From Pirellulales bacterium (GTDB lineage Bacteria > Planctomycetota > Planctomycetia > Pirellulales > JAEUIK01): 64,000 nucleotides of DNA. Made by a program: the position numbers and the translations under genes. Every line of letters starts with the position of its first letter. Within the stretch, counting starts at the first letter, position 1. The notes below the pieces were generated by a model that was not told the origin of the DNA, did not search any database, and saw only the letters and a program-made list of their open reading frames with translations. Location: contig JAHBXR010000011.1 in assembly GCA_019636335.1 (NCBI GenBank), positions 62,001 to 126,000 of the forward strand. Reading direction: 5' to 3'. Shown here piece by piece: positions 1-9,435 of the stretch.

Positions 1-1175
<1,175 letters not shown>

Positions 1176-1182
1176 GGCCCTG

Positions 1183-1203
1183 CCCCCCCCGCCGGGGGCG
1201 GGT
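1183..1203 (+). terminator. Possible terminator hairpin after the RNase E/G gene
   Basis: A run of C, a short loop and a run of G can pair just after the RNase E/G stop codon. It is followed by only a weak T-rich stretch (TCTTGGTT), so it is a modest candidate for an intrinsic terminator or attenuator before rplU. Confidence 0.3.
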
Positions 1204-1303
1204 CTTGGTTCTGGCGGCCACCACACGGTAACGACCGACCCGTCGGCGCGAACGCGCCGCGGTCGCACTTCGATAAAATCACCTGCTACGAGTACGAGAA
1301 GCC

Positions 1304-1612
1304 ATGTACGCGATCATCCAAGATGGTGGCCGACAGTTGAAGGTCGAGCCCGGTCAAGAAGTCGTCGTCGATTACCGTGACGTGCCGAAGGGCGAAAAGA
1401 TCACCTTCGACGTGGTCGCCATTCGCGACGATGCCGGCATCAAGCTTGGCAAGCCGACGCTCAGTGGCGCTTCGGTCACGGCCGAGGTATTGGGCGTCGA
1501 GATGGGCCCCAAGCTTGTCGTGCAGCGTCTGCGCAAGCGTAAGAACAGCCGCCGCCGCACGGGGCACCGTCAGATTCACACGACGGTCAAGATCGACGCG
1601 ATCAACGGTTAG
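1304..1612 (+). CDS. rplU: 50S ribosomal protein bL21
   Basis: Large-subunit ribosomal protein of 102 residues, the normal family length. It starts MYAIIQDGGRQ, carries the central Gly-rich strand (GKPTLSGASV) and the basic C-terminal RLRKRKNSRRRTGHRQ segment that contacts 23S rRNA. In most bacteria rpmA (L27) follows directly, often with obg. Here the next gene is on the opposite strand and ends only 5 bases away, so the rplU-rpmA pair is broken. The call is secure from the sequence. Confidence 0.97.
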   Translation: MYAIIQDGGRQLKVEPGQEVVVDYRDVPKGEKITFDVVAIRDDAGIKLGKPTLSGASVTAEVLGVEMGPKLVVQRLRKRKNSRRRTGHRQIHTTVKIDAING

Positions 1613-1617
1613 GCCGC

Positions 1618-3123
1618 TCAGCGCGGCCGCCGCAGCAGTTCTCGCGGATCGACATTCGGCACGGAGTAATGCTCCGTGCCGATGATGTTTTCGCGCGGGT
1701 CGAGCCAGTAGTAGCCGGCCCCGCTCTCCACGCGCAGCGGCATGCCCGTCGCGGGGTCGGTCGCATCGGTGACGTCGACCACCACATTCTCGGTCTCGCG
1801 CAGTCGCGTCTCGCGGTCGCTCTTGCCGCGTTCGGCCTCGCTGGTTTCACCGATCGTCTCGGCCAACTCGGTGGCTGACCGGGCCGCGATCGCGGCGAAA
1901 CCGGGTGCCAGGTGATTCTGTTTAGCGACCCAGGCTGGCTCGTACCGGAAGCTGGCCACCATGCGTCGCAGCACGGATTCGGCCGTGGGGGCCAACTCGG
2001 TGGGGGCCAGGTAGCCGTAGTTCTGCACCACGCTCCACTGGTCGCCCTGGCCGCGCGAGAGAGGCTTCTCGAGCGTGGCCGCAAAGGCATAACCCACGAA
2101 GCTTCGGTCCTGCTCGCGGCACGTATAGAGGAGCTCGCCAGCGTTCAGCGGTCGCTCGGCATCGGGTGCCTCCGCGCGACGGAGGATGCCCGCCAGCAGA
2201 CGATCGAGATCGGGCCGATTGCGCACCACAGTAAAACGCAGACTCGTCATCTCGCGGGCCACGGTATTTGTGACGAACCAGCGAGCGAACTGTGCGCCCG
2301 ACATGAAACGCCGCACCTGCATCCGCATCCCGAGCGGTGGCGCGTACCAGCTTCCTTCGACAAAGCCCGCCCCTGCGAGCGTGGGCGTGGGGACTACGAA
2401 AGTCGGCGTGTGCGCATCTCCCAGGTAGACGCGCAGGCTGCCGTCGGGGGAGCGGACCTCGATCACCGGCCGCGTGTCGCTTTCGCCGAAGCGGGCCAGC
2501 CCACCCTGCACCTGCCAGCCTTGCGGGATCTCGACCTCGAAGGCGTTTTCGTGGGGATCGCGCCAGGTTTCGAACGCCAGGCCGGCGTCCGGCGTTTCCT
2601 CGACGCTGCCCTGTAATCGCAGACTGGCCAGGATCTCGGCGAAGAGGCCTGCTGCCTGCGCGAACGTTTCGGCCGGCGCGATCGCGCAGGTGAACGTGGC
2701 CGCGGTACCCGGTTTCGCGGCGACCCAGCTCAGGCTGGCGACGGCGCCATTGCCTGCGTCGTCGCGCCCCACCAGCTTGACGGCCGTGCCCGCGACCTTG
2801 GGTGCGACCTGCCAGTTCACCTCCGGCGCCACGCGTCGTGCGAGCTGCCCCGCGACGAGCCTGGCCAGCCCGGGAGTGAACTCCTTCCGCACGAAGATGG
2901 GCCACATGGTGAGCTGCTGACCGGCGGGGCCTTGTGCGGCGATCGTACCCTGCTCGGCGCTACTCTCGATCTGCCATCCTGCCGGGTGTTCGAGGACGAA
3001 GCCTTGTCCGGCGTAGCGTACCCATTCCGTGGCGTTCGCGGCGCGCAGCGAACAGGCCGCGGTGAGCAGGCCGAACGCGGCGATCGCCCAGAAGGGCCTG
3101 ATGGACGTCGGAACGTTGCGCAT
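1618..3123 (-). CDS. Exported protein of unknown function
   Basis: Predicted secreted or periplasmic protein of 501 residues. The frame is open further upstream, but I start at the ATG whose product opens MRNVPTSIRPFWAIAAFGLLTAACSLRA, a plain signal peptide (a Cys lies in it, but it is not a clean lipobox). The mature part has two similar stretches around residues 35-50 and 195-210 ('GQGFVLEHPAGWQIES' and 'ENAFEVEIPQGWQVQG'), which look like repeated beta domains of the kind found in PsbP-like or similar proteins. The tail (TGMPLRVESGAGYYWLD) is unusual. It converges on rplU. I do not recognise a function. Confidence 0.72.
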   Translation of the reverse strand: MRNVPTSIRPFWAIAAFGLLTAACSLRAANATEWVRYAGQGFVLEHPAGWQIESSAEQGTIAAQGPAGQQLTMWPIFVRKEFTPGLARLVAGQLARRVAPEVNWQVAPKVAGTAVKLVGRDDAGNGAVASLSWVAAKPGTAATFTCAIAPAETFAQAAGLFAEILASLRLQGSVEETPDAGLAFETWRDPHENAFEVEIPQGWQVQGGLARFGESDTRPVIEVRSPDGSLRVYLGDAHTPTFVVPTPTLAGAGFVEGSWYAPPLGMRMQVRRFMSGAQFARWFVTNTVAREMTSLRFTVVRNRPDLDRLLAGILRRAEAPDAERPLNAGELLYTCREQDRSFVGYAFAATLEKPLSRGQGDQWSVVQNYGYLAPTELAPTAESVLRRMVASFRYEPAWVAKQNHLAPGFAAIAARSATELAETIGETSEAERGKSDRETRLRETENVVVDVTDATDPATGMPLRVESGAGYYWLDPRENIIGTEHYSVPNVDPRELLRRPR

Positions 3124-3331
3124 GAAAGACGCCTCAGAGAGCCGCAAGTAGAAGCCGTATCGGCAGCCGCAGCGCCACGGCCTGGCAAGCATGCCGTGCG
3201 GCTCGATTCTGGGCAAGCGTGCCGTGCGGATAGCGATTCATCCAACGCGGCGCCTGCGCTCCATCGCAACGGTCGTACGACTTGGACCGGTGAACCCCTG
3301 GGTCGCAGCGGCCCGATACCGCGCTCCGAGG

Positions 3332-4930
3332 TCAGATGGCGGTACTGCCGCGTTGGCCACGGAAAATGAGCATCAGCAGGATGACGAGCACGGCCGCCGC
3401 CACGATCGGCGTCGCGAACACCGCCCACGACCATTTGTCGCCGTTGGGTGTTGCCAGAGGCTTTACGGGCGAGGCTGGGACGGGAGTCGCGCTGGCCAGA
3501 TTGTCCCCCTCATCGCTGCCCCCTGGCGTGTCGCCGCTAGCAGCGGGTGCCGTGGTGGTGGAGACGGTCGTCGCATCGCCATCGGTATCCGTCATCGGCG
3601 AAGCGACTTCTGTAGTGGCGGCAGGCACATCAGCCGGGGAAGTCACGTCCGCCGAAGCCGTGGTATCGCTCGCCGGGGCGCTGGCGTCGCTGGTTGGCGT
3701 GGCCGGGGTGGCGTCATCGGCCGATGCCGCCGGCACGAGCGCCGGCTGCGAATCGACCGGCAGCGGCAGGAAGCTGTTCGCCCGCTTCACGGCATCGGGA
3801 TCGATCTCCGCGAGCTCGGCCAGATAGGTCTGCGCCTCGGGCAGCGGGCAAGCGCGGAGGAAATTCACCACCGGCACGCGGACCCAGCCCGACTCTTCGT
3901 CGGCCCCCTTGAACAGCTCGACCAGGCGCGGCATCGACTGCCAGTCTTCCCAGCGGGCCAGATCGGCGATCACCAGATCGGCCAGTTGCGGGCGCCCGAG
4001 CATGTGTCGCATCGCCTCGACCAGTCGTTCCTTGGGAATCACCGTGACTTCCTGACCGTGGAAGCGCAAGGCCATGATCACGGCGTAGGTGTCGGTGTAC
4101 TCGGCCTCCTTGTTCTTCAGGAAGCGATCTTCGACCAGGGGGAGGCCGTCGGGGCCTTCGAGCAGCAGATAGCAGGCGACCACCGCGTCGAGCGCGGTCT
4201 TGGCCTGACGATCGTCCGACTCGATCATCGACTTCAACACGGGTACGTCGTCGCGCGTGCCGCAGACGCCCAGCATCGTGAGATACAGCCGCTTGCGCGA
4301 GGCGGTCACCTCGGGGTTCTGGATCCACTCGAGCAGCTTCGCATGCGGCATCCGCTCCTTGAGTTCCTGCACTTCGGCATACGGCGCGCGAGCGAACTCG
4401 TCGTAGGCGTCGGCCGCGAGAATGGGATCGGTGTCTTCAAAATAGTCCTGGAAGAAGGCCAACCGGTCGGCCCCCTTCGGCGGTAGCGAGAGCAGCTTGC
4501 GAACGTAAGCGCCGGCCCGTTCGCTCAGTCCGATCGGTGTGCCCCAGCTCGGCATCTTGGGATCGATGGCGGTAATCATGAACTCGGGCTGCTGGGCATC
4601 CTGGCCGAAGTAGAAGACGTCGATCATGTCCCCCGGCTTCACGTGTTCCTGTCCCTTGAGCACTTCGACGATCTCGAACTTCGTCTTCGTGGCTTGGGCC
4701 GGGGCCTCGGTGGCGCTGGTCGAGGGGAGCGTTTGCCCGGGAGCGATCTTGGCGATCACCGCCAGATCGGCCGTGTTGATCTCTTCGGTCAGCGTGAGCG
4801 AGACCGCGCTGCAAAAGGGACAGGCCACGGCGCGACCGTTGCCCAAGAGCAAGGGCAGCGACAGCAGCACGGCCACGACGGCCAGCAGCGCGCGATCGAA
4901 ACACGCGGGTCGGTTCATGATAGATCGCAT
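3332..4930 (-). CDS. Membrane-anchored exported protein with HEAT-like middle
   Basis: A 532-residue protein of unknown function. It has an N-terminal hydrophobic export signal ending near ACPFCSAV; the CPFC motif resembles a thioredoxin-like or metal-binding Cys pair. A beta-rich domain follows (about 45-150), then helical, HEAT-like stretches (about 170-390, for example 'LLEWIQNPEVTASRKRLYLTML'), a long Ala/Thr/Ser/Pro-rich linker (about 395-490) and one C-terminal transmembrane helix (about 500-522) with a short basic tail. The layout suggests a protein held at the membrane with its bulk outside the cytoplasm. It ends before the start of the neighbouring secreted protein and lies just downstream of an ABC exporter, perhaps in the same transcript. 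Confidence 0.75.
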   Translation of the reverse strand: MRSIMNRPACFDRALLAVVAVLLSLPLLLGNGRAVACPFCSAVSLTLTEEINTADLAVIAKIAPGQTLPSTSATEAPAQATKTKFEIVEVLKGQEHVKPGDMIDVFYFGQDAQQPEFMITAIDPKMPSWGTPIGLSERAGAYVRKLLSLPPKGADRLAFFQDYFEDTDPILAADAYDEFARAPYAEVQELKERMPHAKLLEWIQNPEVTASRKRLYLTMLGVCGTRDDVPVLKSMIESDDRQAKTALDAVVACYLLLEGPDGLPLVEDRFLKNKEAEYTDTYAVIMALRFHGQEVTVIPKERLVEAMRHMLGRPQLADLVIADLARWEDWQSMPRLVELFKGADEESGWVRVPVVNFLRACPLPEAQTYLAELAEIDPDAVKRANSFLPLPVDSQPALVPAASADDATPATPTSDASAPASDTTASADVTSPADVPAATTEVASPMTDTDGDATTVSTTTAPAASGDTPGGSDEGDNLASATPVPASPVKPLATPNGDKWSWAVFATPIVAAAVLVILLMLIFRGQRGSTAI

Positions 4931-4957
4931 CGCAATGGCTCCTGCGAATCGATGGCC

Positions 4958-6259
4958 CTAGGGGGACGCGTTCAGCGCCTTCGCCACGTCGGTGCGATAG
5001 GCGGACAGGGCGGGCAAGAAGCCGGCCAGCGAGGCCAGCACCACCAAGCCTGGAATCAAAACTAACTCAATGGGCGAGAACTTCAAGAATCCGATCGAAA
5101 CGCCCGTTTGCGCCACCAAAACCGGATCGAGAACCCCGATCAAGCCGTGCCCCAGCAGCACCCCGGCGACACCCCCCAAAAGCGACAAGAGGACGCTTTC
5201 GAGCAGGGTCACGATCATCACCGTCGAGCGGCGTGCCCCCAGGGCCCGCATCACGGCGATGTCGTGCCGCCGCTCGCTCATCGAATTGTAGATGCTGACC
5301 ATGATCCCGATGCCGGCCACGACGATGATCAACACCGTCAACGCCAGCAGCACGACCTGCACGAAGCCGACAATCCCCTCGAACAGCGTAAGCACCTCAC
5401 GCGCCGGGGCAGCCGCCTGGGCGACATTCCCCTCGTTCACCGCCTGGAAGATCGCCTGCGACGTGATGTCGTTCGTGGCGAGGACGAGGATCGAGGTCAC
5501 CTCGCGCTGATTCTCGGGCAGCGGCGCCGGTTGCCCGCCGTCGTTGTATGCATGGTGCGCTGCTTCGGCCGTGGCCGCCGCGGCATCCTCCCCTTCGACC
5601 GGCTTGGCGTGCCCTTCGAGCAACAGAAAACCTTCGAGGTTGACGAACACGGCGCGATCGTTGGGTGTGCCCGTTGGCGCCAGAATGCCCACGACCTTGA
5701 ACGGATCGTGCTCCTTGCCCTGCTTCTCGTCGGTCGAGATGCCGTGCGTCGGTTTGAACGTGTCGCCTACCCGAAGGCCCGTCTTGCGCGCGACGAGCGA
5801 GCCGACGACCGCTTCGAAGAATTGATCCTCCTTGAAGTTCTCGCCGGACGAGAATCTGTACTTCTCGCCGGGGGCATATTCGAGCTGATCGAACATCGCG
5901 GGGGTGGTGCCGACAACGCGAAAACCCTTGTAGTTGTCTCCCAGGCAGTAGGGCACGGCGAGCGCTGTGTAGGGCTTGAACTTCCCCTCGGTGAATTCCT
6001 TGTAATAGCTCCAGGGGATGTTCTCGATCGGCTGGCTGAGATGGAACACGGTGTTCATCACCAGTTGCAGGCGGCCCCCCTTCGCGCCGACGATCAGGTG
6101 GTAGCCCTGCGCCGCGCGCTGAAATGAATCGCGCACGGCGCCATGAATCACGAGCACCGAGACGACCAGCGCCACGCCGAGCGCCATCGAGAAGCCGGTC
6201 AGAATCGAGGCCAGCGGGCGCTGCTCGACCGTACGCCAGGCGATTTTCCAGAGACTCAT
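4958..6259 (-). CDS. ABC transporter permease, FtsX/MacB type
   Basis: Inner-membrane permease of 433 residues. It has the FtsX layout: a first transmembrane helix at about 15-38 after 'RTVEQRPLASILTGFSMALG', a large extracytoplasmic domain of about 240 residues, then three helices grouped at the C-terminus (about 295-430). The conserved cytoplasmic loop 'SIYNSMSERRHDIAVMRALGA' is present, which is typical of LolC/E, MacB and DevC permeases. It overlaps the upstream ATPase by four bases (ATGA), so the two are translationally coupled. The substrate is not evident; members of this group move lipoproteins, lipids or peptides, or transmit mechanical signals. Confidence 0.92.
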   Translation of the reverse strand: MSLWKIAWRTVEQRPLASILTGFSMALGVALVVSVLVIHGAVRDSFQRAAQGYHLIVGAKGGRLQLVMNTVFHLSQPIENIPWSYYKEFTEGKFKPYTALAVPYCLGDNYKGFRVVGTTPAMFDQLEYAPGEKYRFSSGENFKEDQFFEAVVGSLVARKTGLRVGDTFKPTHGISTDEKQGKEHDPFKVVGILAPTGTPNDRAVFVNLEGFLLLEGHAKPVEGEDAAAATAEAAHHAYNDGGQPAPLPENQREVTSILVLATNDITSQAIFQAVNEGNVAQAAAPAREVLTLFEGIVGFVQVVLLALTVLIIVVAGIGIMVSIYNSMSERRHDIAVMRALGARRSTVMIVTLLESVLLSLLGGVAGVLLGHGLIGVLDPVLVAQTGVSIGFLKFSPIELVLIPGLVVLASLAGFLPALSAYRTDVAKALNASP

Positions 6260-6927
6260 GCGCCGACCATCACCTGATTGAACGATTCGAGATGTTCCAC
6301 GCGCTCGAACTGCGCGGCGATCTGGTCGGCGTGCGTGACCATCAACAGCGCGACTTGCTGCTCGCGGCAGCAGTTGCGGATCAAGTCGACGATCTGCTGC
6401 TGGTGCCGCGCGTCGACGTTGGCCGTCGGCTCATCGGCCAGCAGCAGCTTGGGGCGGTTCGCCAGCGCCCGGGCCACGGCCACGCGCTGCTGTTCGCCCA
6501 CCGAGAGCATCGTTGGTTTGTGCGACAGCCGGTGGGAGAGGCCGACCTGTTCGAGCAATTGCCGCGCCCGGGCCGGGTCGGATTTGCGCCCCGAAAAGGT
6601 CATGCCGAGCAGCACGTTCTCGAGGGCCGAGAAGCCGGCCAACAGATTGAACGTTTGAAAGACGTAGCCGATCTTGTCGGCGCGAAATCGGTCGCGGCTC
6701 GGTTCGGAGAGCCGCGTGATATCGAGCCCGTCGATGCATACCTCGCCCGAGTCGGCCCGCGTGATGCCGGCGATGATGTGCAGCAGGGTGGTCTTCCCCG
6801 ATCCGCTGCGCCCGACCAGGGCCACCTGCTCGCCGGCGGCGAGCTGAAAGTCGGCCACGTCGAGAATGGGCAGCCGCGACCCATCGGGCTCGACAAACGA
6901 CTTGCGGACATTTCGCAGGTGCAGCAT
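6256..6927 (-). CDS. ABC transporter ATP-binding protein, LolD/MacB type
   Basis: ATPase of 223 residues partnering the overlapping permease. Walker A GRSGSGKT is at residues 39-46, the Q-loop follows in YVFQTFNLL, the signature is LSVGEQQ (Val in place of the usual Gly), and Walker B is LLLADEP followed by the switch His in VTHAD. The layout and the 'TANVDARH' D-loop match the LolD/MacB/FtsE branch. A 4-base overlap with the permease shows a two-gene operon; no periplasmic adaptor gene is next to it. Confidence 0.94.
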   Translation of the reverse strand: MLHLRNVRKSFVEPDGSRLPILDVADFQLAAGEQVALVGRSGSGKTTLLHIIAGITRADSGEVCIDGLDITRLSEPSRDRFRADKIGYVFQTFNLLAGFSALENVLLGMTFSGRKSDPARARQLLEQVGLSHRLSHKPTMLSVGEQQRVAVARALANRPKLLLADEPTANVDARHQQQIVDLIRNCCREQQVALLMVTHADQIAAQFERVEHLESFNQVMVGA

Positions 6928-7147
6928 GGCGCAGGCGGGGAGGGAGCGTCCAGGTAAGGTGTGACTTTCGGGCGACGAAAGCGTTTCCAGTCTAGCGAGT
7001 TAGCTTTTGCGGACAACCGCGGTCGCGGGAGGCACGATCACTACGGGCGCGCAACCCGAGCGGCGGCATTGCTGTTGTTACGGCCAAAGAACCTTCTTGG
7101 TTCACCGAAACCAGATGACCCCAATAGTGCCTTCGGTCTAGAATTGG

Positions 7148-7168
7148 GTGGTACTGGCTCTGCCAGTG
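7148..7168 (+). repeat. Palindromic repeat copy 1 (ACTGGC-TCT-GCCAGT core)
   Basis: A 21-base element containing ACTGGC, a 3-base loop and GCCAGT. It matches the element at 7296-7316 on the other strand with two mismatches. The pair flanks about 130 bases. It looks like a REP-type intergenic palindrome; such elements are often scattered through a genome. Confidence 0.65.
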
Positions 7169-7295
7169 CGGTTCGGGCAACGACGAATTCGTGCAGACGT
7201 TTCCTGGGGCGATCCAAGCTCAGGGCAATGGAAGTTGGTGGTAGAGATATCGAACCCAACTTCCCACGAAGTGATCGACGCCGGGCCTCGAGAAT

Positions 7296-7316
7296 CACTG
7301 GCAAAGCCAGTGCCAC
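7296..7316 (-). repeat. Palindromic repeat copy 2 (CACTGGC-AAA-GCCAGTG core)
   Basis: Inverted partner of the element at 7148-7168. Its own arms pair perfectly over seven bases (CACTGGC/GCCAGTG) around AAA. Same family, opposite orientation. Confidence 0.65.
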
Positions 7317-7425
7317 TCCGGCGACTTCAATCACCGGAGAAAACTAATTGGGAAGAAGTTCTGACACCACACGCAAGCCGTGATTCCAATCGAATATTTT
7401 CTCCAGACGCATCCAATCACGCAAT

Positions 7426-7878
7426 TCACTGAGAATCTGTGGCGCTGTCCAAAGTGGACATTGTCCACTCGTAGAAACCAGATCCTGACGCAATGTGACG
7501 CGCGAGTTCTCGAGCAGCTTGTGCATATTGCTCGTAGCAGTTGATATCAGATTGGGTAAAAGAGAGCTCGACCGGATCTAACACAATTCCAAGTAATTGG
7601 CATTCGGTTCGAAAAGCTCCGATAACTTCACGCACTACCTTTCGGGAAGAGAGTAGAGAAGCTACACCCTGCCCAATAGGTGGCCGCGATGAATACCTCA
7701 CTGTGCGCAGCCAGCGTCTTGGTCGATCGTTGAATACAAAATCCAATTGGAGCCAACGAGTGGGAAGGATGGAATTGACAACGTAGTGATCGAGTTTTTC
7801 CTCTTGGCGATGATAGTACGAATACCGCGCCTCTGATGCAGATTGCTCCCGGTGCATGGCGGCCCCCAGCTTGTACAA
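7426..7878 (-). CDS. Orphan protein of unknown function
   Basis: A 150-residue open frame with protein-like content (for example 'LDFVFNDRPRRWLRTVRYSS' and 'NCYEQYAQAARELARHI') and no signal peptide or transmembrane helix. Two starts are possible, the first codon or the Met at residue 8. Base composition is visibly more AT-rich than the neighbours, which suggests a transferred or fast-evolving gene. I do not recognise a family. It lies 6 bases downstream of smpB on the same strand, but its composition argues against a shared function. Confidence 0.5.
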   Translation of the reverse strand: MYKLGAAMHREQSASEARYSYYHRQEEKLDHYVVNSILPTRWLQLDFVFNDRPRRWLRTVRYSSRPPIGQGVASLLSSRKVVREVIGAFRTECQLLGIVLDPVELSFTQSDINCYEQYAQAARELARHIASGSGFYEWTMSTLDSATDSQ

Positions 7879-7884
7879 TGCCTC

Positions 7885-8376
7885 TCACCCCCGCCGCATC
7901 GCCCGGGCGATGTCGCGTTTGACGTCGTTCTTCTTCATCACCTCGCGTTTGTCGTACAGCTTGCGCCCCTTGCAGATGCCGAGCAGGACTTTTGCTTTTC
8001 CCTCCTTGAAGTACATCTTCAGGGGGACGAGCGTGAGACCTTTTTCATACGCGCGTGAGGCAAAACGTTTGATCTCGCGGCGGTGCAAGAGCAGCTTGCG
8101 CGGACGCTTGGGCTGGTGATTGAATTGGTTGGCCTGCACGTACTCGGGAATGTCGCAGCCCATCAGCCAGACTTCGCCCTCCTTGATGCGGCCGTACGCC
8201 TCGTCGAGCGACATCTTGCCGGTGCGCAGGCTCTTCACTTCGCTCCCCACGAGCACGATGCCGCACTCGAGGGTCTCGATCACCTCGTACTCGTGGCGCG
8301 CCTTGCGATTCTGGGCAATCAACCGCTCGTTGTCGTGCTCGCGGTCGGGCGCTGCTTTCTTATTCGACTTGGCCGT
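7885..8376 (-). CDS. smpB: SsrA-binding protein SmpB
   Basis: Binds tmRNA and delivers it to stalled ribosomes for trans-translation. The core is clear: AQNRKARHEYEVIETLECGIVLVGSEVKSLRTGK, then the RKLLLHRREI segment and the basic C-terminal tail KGRKLYDKREVMKKNDVKRDIARAMRR. The start is the problem. Homologues have a 20-30 residue basic leader such as (M)AKSNKK. Here that point (8374-8376) reads ACG, preceded at good spacing by AGGGAG, while the nearest in-frame upstream ATG is at 8458-8460 and would add 28 residues unlike SmpB. I therefore place the start at the ACG; 8460 is the fallback. No tmRNA gene (ssrA) is visible nearby. Confidence 0.93.
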   Translation of the reverse strand, partial: TAKSNKKAAPDREHDNERLIAQNRKARHEYEVIETLECGIVLVGSEVKSLRTGKMSLDEAYGRIKEGEVWLMGCDIPEYVQANQFNHQPKRPRKLLLHRREIKRFASRAYEKGLTLVPLKMYFKEGKAKVLLGICKGRKLYDKREVMKKNDVKRDIARAMRRG

Positions 8377-8682
8377 GGCTCGGTCTCCCTGCAAATGAGA
8401 ATGTCGCGACGCATGCTGCTCGACTCGAACGCATGCCCACCCCGAGTACGGTGAGGGCATGGCACCCGGAAGTATTCTGCGATGAGAAAAACTGACATTT
8501 CGACCGGCCCTCACTCACCTTGGTCCGGGGCGTGGCTCCTGCTAGAGTAAATCACGTTGGCAGCCGATGCGAGGCCGAAAGATGAACCCCATCTTTTTCG
8601 AGGCCGGGTCGAGCCGTCGATTCTCGCTCGAGGGTCGATGTCGCAACGCCCCTCGCACGCCGGCCGCCGTCAGGAAAAGCTC

Positions 8683-9435
8683 ATGCTCCGGTCTCCCTCG
8701 CCACACGACGCGCACGACGCCTCGCTCGAGGCCCATCTCTTGGGTCCGCTCGAGTACGAGGCCTGCCTTGCGCTCCAGCAGCGGCTGGTCTACGAGGCCG
8801 CCGACCGGGGAGATGGGCAAATTACGCTTCTCGTGTGCGAACACCAACCCTTGATCACGATCGGCCGGCAAGGTTCGCGCGCCCACATCCGATTGAGTGA
8901 CGATGAGCTAGTCCACCGCCGGCTGGAACTGCGCTGGGTGAACCGTGGCGGCGGTTGCCTGCTGCACGGGCCGGGTCAATTGGCCATCTACCCCATCGTG
9001 CCGCTGGCCGCACGCGGTCTGACGGTGGGGGACTATCTGGCGCAATTACAAGTGGGAGTGGTGGCATCACTCAGCGAACTTGGTGTGCCCGTTCGCACGC
9101 ACGACGATCGCCACGGCGTGTGGGCCCGCGCCGGACAGGTGGCGGCCTTCGGCGCCGCCGTGAAACATTGGATCAGCTACCACGGGCTGTTCGTCAACGT
9201 CCACGCGCTGCCGTCGGTGAATCGTGCGATCGTCGCCGACGCGAGCGAGGGATTGCCCATGAGCTCGCTGGGGGCCGAACGCCAGCGACCCTTGCGCATG
9301 ACGACGGTGCGAGAATCGCTGGTGCGCAATGTGGCGACCGCCTTGGGCGCTACCCGATTTCATCTCTACACCGGGCACCCCTGGCTGGCTCGCCCGGCGA
9401 CCCCCACGCGCGAGGCCGTTCGCCGTGTCGGATAA
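8683..9435 (+). CDS. lipB: LipB-family octanoyltransferase homologue, catalytic residues altered
   Basis: Member of the LipB family (octanoyl-ACP to protein octanoyl transfer in lipoate synthesis), 250 residues. The start is the ATG preceded by CAGGAAAAG. Family landmarks are the RGGGCLLHGPGQ motif (88-99), GVWARAG (145-151) and AAFGAAV...YHG (154-168). In known LipB enzymes the catalytic pair is a Lys in (G)KKIAAIG and a Cys in the (N)PCG motif. The aligned positions here are Gln152 (GQVAAFG) and Asp186 (AIVADAS). Both are therefore replaced, so ordinary LipB chemistry is doubtful. It overlaps lipA by 11 bases, which ties it to lipoylation. It may be inactive, regulatory, or use another mechanism. 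Confidence 0.85.
   Translation: MLRSPSPHDAHDASLEAHLLGPLEYEACLALQQRLVYEAADRGDGQITLLVCEHQPLITIGRQGSRAHIRLSDDELVHRRLELRWVNRGGGCLLHGPGQLAIYPIVPLAARGLTVGDYLAQLQVGVVASLSELGVPVRTHDDRHGVWARAGQVAAFGAAVKHWISYHGLFVNVHALPSVNRAIVADASEGLPMSSLGAERQRPLRMTTVRESLVRNVATALGATRFHLYTGHPWLARPATPTREAVRRVG

Larger units (their letters stand above)
6928..7425. other. Intergenic stretch with two inverted palindrome copies
   Basis: About 500 bases without a convincing gene. It contains the promoter side of the ABC operon and two opposed copies of a short palindromic repeat at 7148-7168 and 7296-7316 (listed separately). Open frames here have no recognisable protein content. Confidence 0.6.
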
